Of a DNA stretch of 64,000 nucleotides, positions 58,314 to 64,000 are shown in pieces; the first letter of the stretch is position 1, and every line of letters starts with the position of its first letter. Below the pieces are notes generated by a model that worked only from the letters and a program-made list of their open reading frames with translations, was not told the origin of the DNA and searched no databases. The position numbers and the translations under genes were made by a program. The DNA is from an uncultured Olsenella sp. (GTDB lineage Bacteria; Actinomycetota; Coriobacteriia; Coriobacteriales; Atopobiaceae): contig CASEHX010000013.1 in assembly GCA_949287905.1 (NCBI GenBank), forward strand, positions 1 to 64,000, in the 5' to 3' direction.

Positions 58314-58847
58314 ATGGCAGGCGACGGTGCGTCATATGAGTCCTCGGCGACGAGGTGCTTCTCGGCGCGCGAGCTCTCGGGGCTGGTGGCGTCGCTTGGC
58401 TCGGGAGGCGCCCTCTGCCCCCTTGTTGTGCAAGGGGAGAGCATGCGCCCCACCCTGCGCGAGGGGATGGATACCGTCTACCTGCGCTCCGTTGGCCCGG
58501 GCGACGAGGTTCGCCCGGGTGACATAGTCTTCTTCTGGCGGGACGAGAGGGTCGTGCTGCACCGCGTGGTGGGCGTGGCTGGCCCGGGGATCCTCAAGGT
58601 TAACGGTGACGGCCAGCTCTGGTGCGAGGAGGTGCCGCGCGAGAAGGTGTTTGCCGTGGTGGAGCGCGTGCAGCGCGGACGTCGCGTGATGGGCGCCCGC
58701 ACGGGTCTCCTCGGTGCGTGGGGCGCTCTCTGGCGGGTTCTTCTACCCGTGCGCGGCCTCCTCTGGCGCGCGCCCGGGCCCCTCAAGCGCCTCGTCCGCG
58801 GTGCGGGGCGCGCGGTGAGGGGAGGGGACGACTCGTGGGCGAGCTGA
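58314..58847 (+). CDS. S24/S26-family signal peptidase-like protease
   Basis: A 177-residue protein. VQGESMRPTLREGMDTVYL carries the Ser nucleophile, GDIVFFWRDERVVLHRVVGV the second catalytic site and LKVNGDGQ the family end. The expected Lys of bacterial enzymes is His here (LHRVVG), as in SipW and the eukaryotic-type signal peptidases. No clear N-terminal membrane helix is seen. In this context it is likely the leader protease of the RiPP locus. It starts 3 bases after the Wzc-like stop and overlaps the ABC gene by 13 bases. Confidence 0.8.
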   Translation: MAGDGASYESSATRCFSARELSGLVASLGSGGALCPLVVQGESMRPTLREGMDTVYLRSVGPGDEVRPGDIVFFWRDERVVLHRVVGVAGPGILKVNGDGQLWCEEVPREKVFAVVERVQRGRRVMGARTGLLGAWGALWRVLLPVRGLLWRAPGPLKRLVRGAGRAVRGGDDSWAS

Positions 58848-60580
58848 GGGAGTGGGCCGTTCGCAAGCTGTCCGAGCTGCCCGAAGACTGGCTGGGTTCC
58901 CTGCGCTGGCTCTACGACCTCTTGGGGACAAATCGAGTCAGGCTCCTCGGCCTCTCGGCTCTGAGGACTGCGTCGGTGCTCGTGGGCGTTGCGTCCGCGG
59001 CCGTCAACAGGCACGTGCTCGACGCCGCGGTCGCTGCGTCCGCGGGTCTTGCGCAGGCGATCGCGCTCGTGGTCCTCGTGCAGGGCGTGAGCGTGGCGCT
59101 CTCCATGGGGCTCTCCTGGGTGGCGACCACGCTTGGCGAGCGCATGGCAAACGACCTGCGGACAGGCGTCTACGAGCGCCTGCTGGGCGCTCGCTGGGAG
59201 GACTTCTCTCGCCACCACAGCGAGCAGCTCCTCTCCCGCCTCACGAGCGACGTCTCCGGCATAGCGAGCGGACTCACCGGGACGGCGGTGAGCCTTCTTG
59301 CCATGGTGGTGCAGGCTGTTGCGGCGTACTGGCTGCTCTGGCGCTATGACGTCACGCTTGCCGTGTTCATTGCCGTGCTCATGCCCGTGGCGCTTCTCGC
59401 CAGCGTTCTTGTGAGTCTGAAGCTCCGGGCGCTGCAGCAGAGGGTCCAGCAGGCCGAGGCGGACTACCGCCAGCGGGCGCAGGAGGTTCTCTCGCACGAG
59501 GCGGTGATCAAGGCCTTTGGTGCCGAGAAGAGCGAGGTCGCGCGACTCTCTCGCCTTCAGGGGGAGCACGAGCGCCTCGTGCGTCGCCGTGCCCGTCTCA
59601 CCGTGGCGGCAAACCTCGTGATGGGCCTCACCTTCACGGGGTCCTACCTCTTTGCCTTCCTGCACGGCGTTCTGGGCATAGCCTCGGGCTCGGTCACCTA
59701 CGGAACCTTCGTGGCGTTTCTCTCGCTGGTCTCGCAGGTGCAGGCGTCGCTCTCCGGCCTGGGCGGCATGCTCCCGCGCGCCGCCTCGGTGGTGGCGTCC
59801 GTCGCCCGCGTGCGGGAGGTCGCCTCTCTCCCGCAGATGGTCGGGGAGAGCCGGCAGGCCCCGGCCCAGACGAGGGGGGACGGGCCCGTGCCGCCTGTTG
59901 GCGTGAGGGCCAGCGGGCTGGCGTTCTCCTACGCCACGGGCCGTGAGGTGCTACGCGACGTGAGCTTCTCGGTTGCATCCGGCGAGATCGTTGCCATCAT
60001 GGGACCCTCGGGCGCTGGAAAGACCACGCTCGTGAGGCTGCTGCTGGGACTTGTGGAGCCCTCGCGGGGAGTCGTGGCGCTCGTGTCGGGGGAGGGCGGG
60101 CAGCTGCCCTGCGCGGGCGCTCGCGACCTTGTGAGCTACGTGCCGCAGGGCAACACGCTCTTCAGCGGGACGATTCGCGAGAACCTCCTCATGGGACGCG
60201 CCGACGCAACGGAAGACGAGCTCAGGGATGCCCTTGCCTCGGCGGATGCGCTCGGCTTCGTGGAGGGGCTCGACGGTGGCCTTGACGCTCGCGTGGGCGA
60301 GCGCTCGGGGGGCATCTCGGAGGGGCAGGCCCAGCGTATCGCCATCGCGCGCGCACTGGTGCGCCCGGCGGGCCTCCTGCTGCTGGACGAGGCGACCTCG
60401 GCGTTGGACGAGGACACGGAGCTCGCCGTCATGCGCGCCCTCCGCCTGCGCCCCTCGCGACCCACGTGCGTGGTCATCACCCATCGGCGCAGCGTTCTCC
60501 CGTTCTGCGACAGGGTCTTCTCGCTGCGAGAGGGGCATCTGGCTGAGGAGACCGGCGCAGGTTTGCGGTCGAATGGTTGA
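58835..60580 (+). CDS. ABC transporter with fused membrane and ATPase domains (peptide exporter type)
   Basis: A 581-residue half-transporter. About six membrane helices are followed by the ATPase: Walker A MGPSGAGKTT, Q-loop VPQGNTLFSGTIREN, signature SGGISEGQAQR, Walker B LLLLDEATSALD, and TRRS/ITHRRS for the H-loop. No peptidase domain is fused, so the separate S24/S26 protein may process the substrate. GTG 58835 is preceded by GGAGGGG. It overlaps the peptidase gene, suggesting a coupled unit. It probably exports the modified peptide. Confidence 0.88.
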   Translation: MGELREWAVRKLSELPEDWLGSLRWLYDLLGTNRVRLLGLSALRTASVLVGVASAAVNRHVLDAAVAASAGLAQAIALVVLVQGVSVALSMGLSWVATTLGERMANDLRTGVYERLLGARWEDFSRHHSEQLLSRLTSDVSGIASGLTGTAVSLLAMVVQAVAAYWLLWRYDVTLAVFIAVLMPVALLASVLVSLKLRALQQRVQQAEADYRQRAQEVLSHEAVIKAFGAEKSEVARLSRLQGEHERLVRRRARLTVAANLVMGLTFTGSYLFAFLHGVLGIASGSVTYGTFVAFLSLVSQVQASLSGLGGMLPRAASVVASVARVREVASLPQMVGESRQAPAQTRGDGPVPPVGVRASGLAFSYATGREVLRDVSFSVASGEIVAIMGPSGAGKTTLVRLLLGLVEPSRGVVALVSGEGGQLPCAGARDLVSYVPQGNTLFSGTIRENLLMGRADATEDELRDALASADALGFVEGLDGGLDARVGERSGGISEGQAQRIAIARALVRPAGLLLLDEATSALDEDTELAVMRALRLRPSRPTCVVITHRRSVLPFCDRVFSLREGHLAEETGAGLRSNG

Positions 60581-60640
60581 GACTCCCGGTGGAGCTTGAT
60601 TGCTGGGGGGCGTCCCGTGTTGCGCCCGGTGCGGTGCCCG

Positions 60641-61876
60641 CTACGGTTGCCTGCCTCCCAGGAAGACGCGAATCTTTGGAATCATGATGTCCGGCCTTCT
60701 TATCAGCTTCGCTGCCATGGAGGCAAGCTTGAAGACGGGGAAGAGGGGGCGGATCAGCGGCTGATCGGCGACCTTCTGCAGGAAGGTGGATTTCTGGGGG
60801 CGATCAGGGGAGAGCAGCTCACAAGCGACGGTCAGGCGCGGGTGTCTGGTCTCGCCCCTCTGCTCGTTCAGCTTGTTCTCCAGGGCGTTTGCCTCGGTCC
60901 CAAACGTGCCGCCCCCCACCATCCTGACGATGAGGGCCTGCTCCGCCTCGGTCAGCTCCTCCTCGTTGAAGAGGCGGGTTGTCAGGCTGCGGATCTCGCT
61001 CTCGAAGTCTTGGATTTCCGAGTCGCGAAGCAGCGAGGATACCTCGTCCCAGTCCATCGACTTCTCCCACGCATCCAGATAGACCTGGATGTCTGCCAAG
61101 AATCGTATTCCGATGGCCTTATTTACCGCATGTTTGTGGGCGTGGGTGACCAGGTAGACGTACTCCACCTCCTTTGGGAGGAAGAGCGTTGACCCCCTGC
61201 CGTCGCTGGACGCGACCCCGCAGGCAAAGCGCCAGGGATCAGAGAAGAAGCCCGTATCCTTCTCTATCTGGCCGATGAGGGAGTGGTGCATCTCAAAGCG
61301 GAGGAACGGCGGTTTGACGTAGCCAACGTCGTGCCATTTTGTGATGTCAGCCGTTTCATATCCGTCGGACCTGTAGCCCAGCATCGGCATGATGTCCGCC
61401 AGGGCGTCTCTGGCCCTGAGGATAGAGTCCCTGCGCTCCGCCTCGGTCTCTCCGCGGACGTGCCACCTATCATGCTCGTCGGGCTCCACATACCCGTACA
61501 TCAGGTCGTTGTCCGCCATGGAGCGCATGTCGTCCGCCGGGTAGAGGGCGGCGATTGAGGCTCCCTTGAGGGGAAGGACGCTGATGCCGGCGTCTTGCAG
61601 AGCGCTTACGACGAGCTCTCGCTCCGTCTCGTACATGACGCGTCGGATTGCCGTGGAGACGGCCGACTGCTCCCATTCCCGCCGAACGTCGTCGGGGACC
61701 GCAGGGCATCTCTTCACGGCGTGCCACGTCAGTCCGGTCAGGCTGTTCCATCCGGCGAGCTCAAACAGGGAGCGCCAGTCCATCTCGTCGGGTGGGTTCT
61801 CCGGCGTCCTGTCCCTCAGGCCACGAACAGCCAGGTGTGAGAGATACAGGCGCTCTGTTCTGGTCCTCTTGTTCAC
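60641..61876 (-). CDS. NTP_transf_5 nucleotidyltransferase-like protein
   Basis: A 411-residue protein of the uncharacterised nucleotidyltransferase family often found in RiPP clusters. LPLKGASIAALYPADDMRSMADNDLMYGY is the polymerase beta-type core with the R-x-M-x-D-x-D pattern. HDVGYVKPPFLRFEMHHSL and LVTHAHKHAV are further family marks. GTG 61876 has GGGAGA before it; the open frame upstream lacks a site. It lies on the minus strand between the exporter and the PqqD gene. Its role in the pathway is unknown. Confidence 0.72.
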   Translation of the reverse strand: MNKRTRTERLYLSHLAVRGLRDRTPENPPDEMDWRSLFELAGWNSLTGLTWHAVKRCPAVPDDVRREWEQSAVSTAIRRVMYETERELVVSALQDAGISVLPLKGASIAALYPADDMRSMADNDLMYGYVEPDEHDRWHVRGETEAERRDSILRARDALADIMPMLGYRSDGYETADITKWHDVGYVKPPFLRFEMHHSLIGQIEKDTGFFSDPWRFACGVASSDGRGSTLFLPKEVEYVYLVTHAHKHAVNKAIGIRFLADIQVYLDAWEKSMDWDEVSSLLRDSEIQDFESEIRSLTTRLFNEEELTEAEQALIVRMVGGGTFGTEANALENKLNEQRGETRHPRLTVACELLSPDRPQKSTFLQKVADQPLIRPLFPVFKLASMAAKLIRRPDIMIPKIRVFLGGRQP

Positions 61877-62142
61877 GAGACGTCTCCCGATTGGTGCACT
61901 GGGGTCCTGCCGCTGAGCATTAGGTACTTCATTGCTGACGCACCCTAGGCTCTCGAAAAACGCGATCCTGTTGGCGCAAGGAGGGGGTGTCCTAGTGGGG
62001 ACAGAATGATAGGGGAACCTTGTGTCAACCTTGAACTTTGGGTGAGGCTTCGGTCTCCCATGATCTGTGGAGGGGCATTCATTCTGAAGCCCGGCTAATT
62101 TGAACAAGCTTGTGTACCTTGGATTGACGAAAGGAGTGGGGA
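61877..62142. promoter_or_regulatory. Divergent intergenic region before pqqD
   Basis: 266 AT-richer bases with no convincing gene. It should hold promoters for the NTP_transf_5 gene and the pqqD operon. AAAGGAGTGGGG serves pqqD. Confidence 0.45.
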
Positions 62143-62409
62143 ATGAAGATTGCCAGCGGTTTCGTTCGCCGTTCTGTCGGCGACTCTCATATGGTCGTTC
62201 CCGTGGGAACGCGCACCCGTGACATCCCGGGCGTGATCGCGCTCTCCGAGAGCGGCGCGCTTCTCTGGGAGAAGCTCGAGCAGGGCGCGACGGAGGACGA
62301 GCTCGTCGAGGCCCTTCTCGCTGAGTACGAGGTCGAGCGCGAGCAGGCCGAGGTTGACGTGAAGGCGTTTGTCGCCGAGCTGAGCGACAAGGGCGTCCTC
62401 GAGGAGTAG
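62143..62409 (+). CDS. PqqD-like peptide-binding protein
   Basis: An 88-residue RiPP recognition element. GTRTRDIPGVIALSESGALLWEKLEQGATEDELVEALLAEYEV and the C-terminal VKAFVAELSDKGVLEE match PqqD, a winged-helix protein that binds the leader of a precursor peptide. It lies 1 base before the radical SAM gene. It should present the precursor at 63474 to the radical SAM enzyme. AAAGGAG lies before the ATG. Confidence 0.88.
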   Translation: MKIASGFVRRSVGDSHMVVPVGTRTRDIPGVIALSESGALLWEKLEQGATEDELVEALLAEYEVEREQAEVDVKAFVAELSDKGVLEE

Positions 62410-62410
62410 C

Positions 62411-63472
62411 ATGACGAGCATGCCCGAGATGACATGGCGAAAGTACCGTGAAAACCTGCGTGCGCAGGCGCGTGAAGCGGGGATTCCCATATTTGGCACA
62501 TTCGAGCTAACACCACTCTGCAATTTCAATTGCAAGATGTGCTACGTGCATCTTTCCAAAGATCGCATGAATGAGCTTGGGAGACTTCGCACGGCTGACG
62601 AGTGGATAGATATGGCTCTTCAGGCGAGAGATGCTGGTACGATTGCTATCACTCTTACGGGCGGGGAAATATTCACGCGTCCCGATTTTGAGAAGATTTA
62701 TCTTGAAATTAGAGACCTCGGCATCATGGTTTCTCTAATCAGTAACGGTTCTTTGATTGACGAACGGATTGCGCGGCTTTTGAGGGATTACCCGCCTGCC
62801 TCGCTGAGAGTCACTATGTACGGCGCTTCAAACAGTACGTATGCTAGGCTTTGCGGCGTTGAGGATGGATTCTCCCGCGTCATGAAGGGCCTGAAGTGTT
62901 TAGTTGACGCTTCTGTTCCGTTTACGCTTTCGTTTACCAGAACAACACTTAACGATTCTGATTTCGAATCAGTGAAGAACCTTGCAGAAGAGTTCGACGT
63001 AGGTTTTATCTCTTCGTATGAGCTTGTGCCGGCAGTCCGCGGCGCCTCTAATGATCCAAACACTCTTCGAATTGAGCTTCCATCCACAGCAGATAAAGCT
63101 AGATATCGAGTTCCTGACAGCGGGTCGCTCCTTCCCGGAAACCCTGCGTTTGATACCTGTAAGTCGTACAGGTGCTCCTATTGGATTGACTGGAACGGCG
63201 ACATGGACATGTGCGCGTTTATGTCCTCGAGTAAATGCAGGCCATTTGAGGTTGGTTTCGAAAGCGCTTGGAATGATTTAATCTATAAGGTATCGAACAT
63301 TCATCTTCCGGAAGAGTGCCGTCAATGTGAGTGGCGCGATTTCTGCTATGCTTGTCCAGGAATACGTGAGGCGGAAAGTGGTTCTCCCGAGTGTATCTCT
63401 GAGAGAATTTGCAATCGAGCGCGCTATGCATATAACAACTTTCTTATGTTTCGCAGCAAGGGAGGAGCCTAA
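62411..63472 (+). CDS. Radical SAM/SPASM peptide-modifying enzyme
   Basis: A 353-residue enzyme. LTPLCNFNCKMC gives the CxxxCxxC cluster (37, 41, 44). TLTGGEIF is the SAM GGE motif. SPASM Cys are in CKSYRCSY, DMCAFMSSSKC, CRQCEWRDFCYAC and further on, holding two auxiliary clusters. It should form a carbon-centred crosslink or thioether in the precursor. It is AT-richer than the upstream genes, with different codon use (for example ATA, TTA), a sign of transfer. GAGGAG overlapping the pqqD end serves its ATG. Confidence 0.9.
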   Translation: MTSMPEMTWRKYRENLRAQAREAGIPIFGTFELTPLCNFNCKMCYVHLSKDRMNELGRLRTADEWIDMALQARDAGTIAITLTGGEIFTRPDFEKIYLEIRDLGIMVSLISNGSLIDERIARLLRDYPPASLRVTMYGASNSTYARLCGVEDGFSRVMKGLKCLVDASVPFTLSFTRTTLNDSDFESVKNLAEEFDVGFISSYELVPAVRGASNDPNTLRIELPSTADKARYRVPDSGSLLPGNPAFDTCKSYRCSYWIDWNGDMDMCAFMSSSKCRPFEVGFESAWNDLIYKVSNIHLPEECRQCEWRDFCYACPGIREAESGSPECISERICNRARYAYNNFLMFRSKGGA

Positions 63473-63473
63473 T

Positions 63474-63644
63474 ATGAAGAAGAGCTATGTAGTGCCTGAA
63501 ATGATGCTTATGCAGATTCGCCCTGACGAGCGAATTGCGGCAACCTGTGAGATTTACTCTCACGAGGATAAAGATGGCGATCATAGGTGTGATACCGACC
63601 CCGTTTTCTTCGATGCCGGATGTGTTACGAACCCGTCGTCTTAG
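63474..63644 (+). CDS. Probable RiPP precursor peptide, 56 residues
   Basis: MKKSYVVPEMMLMQIRPDER begins a leader-like helical part ending IAAT. A core follows with three Cys (residues 25, 40, 51) and many Asp/Glu/His: CEIYSHEDKDGDHRCDTD and FDAGCVTNPSS. GGAGGA lies 8 bases before the ATG and the start is 1 base after the radical SAM stop. The family is not one I can name. Thioether (sactipeptide or ranthipeptide) or other crosslinks involving Cys or acidic residues are possible, but nothing in the sequence proves which. Confidence 0.7.
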   Translation: MKKSYVVPEMMLMQIRPDERIAATCEIYSHEDKDGDHRCDTDPVFFDAGCVTNPSS

Positions 63645-63674
63645 AGATCAAGTTCATTCAAAGCTAAGTCAGCC

Positions 63675-63716
63675 CCCGTCTGCCCATTGCGTATCGGTAT
63701 GCAATGGGCAGACGGG
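63675..63716 (+). terminator. Strong 16-bp hairpin after the precursor gene
   Basis: CCCGTCTGCCCATTGC and GCAATGGGCAGACGGG are perfect complements with a 10-base loop, followed by TTCTCATTG. It may be a terminator or a partial read-through attenuator that lowers expression of the next gene. Confidence 0.75.
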
Positions 63717-63740
63717 TTCTCATTGATTCTGGAGCTTGTT

Positions 63741-64000
63741 TTGTCCCATGTATTATGTGACATCTGCGTCTCTCTACGTAATGCGAGCGAGATAAAGAAA
63801 GCTATAGACTTTAGTGTTGATAATCGTAGTGGATGTGAAAGTCCGGAGCTGGTGATTGACCTCAATGTCGTTGATGAGATTATCTATGTCACTCCAGATA
63901 TCATAGAAGGCGTCACCGCCTTTTCCACAGCTAATGGGGCTTTGTTTGCTTGGAATGTTTATGAAAATGGCGAACGAGACTCTGCGCTTTTATCCATCTC
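63741..64000 (+). CDS. Start of an uncharacterised gene, cut by the window edge
   Basis: The frame continues open from just after the precursor stop to base 64000. TTG 63741 has GGAG 6 bases upstream; ATG 63699 is in the hairpin. About 86 residues are seen (from MSHVLCDICVSLRNASEIKKA), acidic with beta-type stretches (LVIDLNVVDEIIYVT). No family is recognised. As it follows the precursor it may be part of the RiPP locus. Confidence 0.45.
   Translation, partial: MSHVLCDICVSLRNASEIKKAIDFSVDNRSGCESPELVIDLNVVDEIIYVTPDIIEGVTAFSTANGALFAWNVYENGERDSALLSI

Noticed and set aside
63699..64000. ATG 63699 as start of the last gene
   Set aside because: It lies within the second arm of the strong hairpin and has no ribosome site; TTG 63741 with GGAG is better supported.

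Overview
This 64 kb window reads as chromosomal DNA of a high-GC anaerobic actinobacterium, most likely a coriobacterium of the Olsenella/Atopobium type. The taxonomic call is an inference. It rests on strong GC3 codon use, a pyrophosphate-type phosphofructokinase, a CBS-domain pyrophosphatase, a CpI-like [FeFe] hydrogenase, a lactate/malate dehydrogenase-family fermentative enzyme and a LAxTG sorting signal. I saw no tRNA, rRNA, CRISPR array or complete insertion sequence.

Layout. 1-19 kb is mostly housekeeping: the end of a FIVAR-repeat surface protein, PPi-phosphofructokinase, enolase, a PurF paralogue without its catalytic Cys, isocitrate dehydrogenase, a DUF3825-like protein, TrmB, a YfbR-type HD nucleotidase coupled to a CBS-pyrophosphatase, EttA and a lactate/malate dehydrogenase. 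19-28 kb has an ABC exporter behind a poly-G promoter spacer, a large membrane protein, asparaginase-HAD, a DUF1846 protein and an esterase-fold protein with a histone-like tail. 28-36 kb has an ATP-grasp/GNAT/Nim run, cysK-cysE, Pth2, a CDF transporter and an acyltransferase. 36-42 kb is a folate/methionine operon (HAD, metF, reactivation domain, metH). 42-46 kb is a diaphorase-[FeFe] hydrogenase pair.

46-55 kb looks like a defence or accessory island. It holds a frameshifted SEC-C protein, a HipA/CtkA-like kinase, a BrxHI-like helicase and a BrxD-like ATPase, with a RelB-PIN toxin-antitoxin pair placed between the last two on the opposite strand. 55-58 kb has two tandem NTF2-like/LytTR regulators next to a Wzc-like chain-length kinase. 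58-64 kb is a probable RiPP locus: an S24/S26 peptidase, an ABC exporter, an NTP_transf_5 protein, PqqD, radical SAM/SPASM and a 56-residue Cys-containing precursor. It becomes clearly AT-richer from the radical SAM gene onward, which suggests horizontal transfer.

The intergenic DNA is unusually rich in repeats. There are two ~198 bp MITE-like elements, two arrays of a 19-bp unit arranged in opposed orientation around a short core, and several palindromic REP-like families. Some of the REP copies supply the stop codon of the preceding gene.
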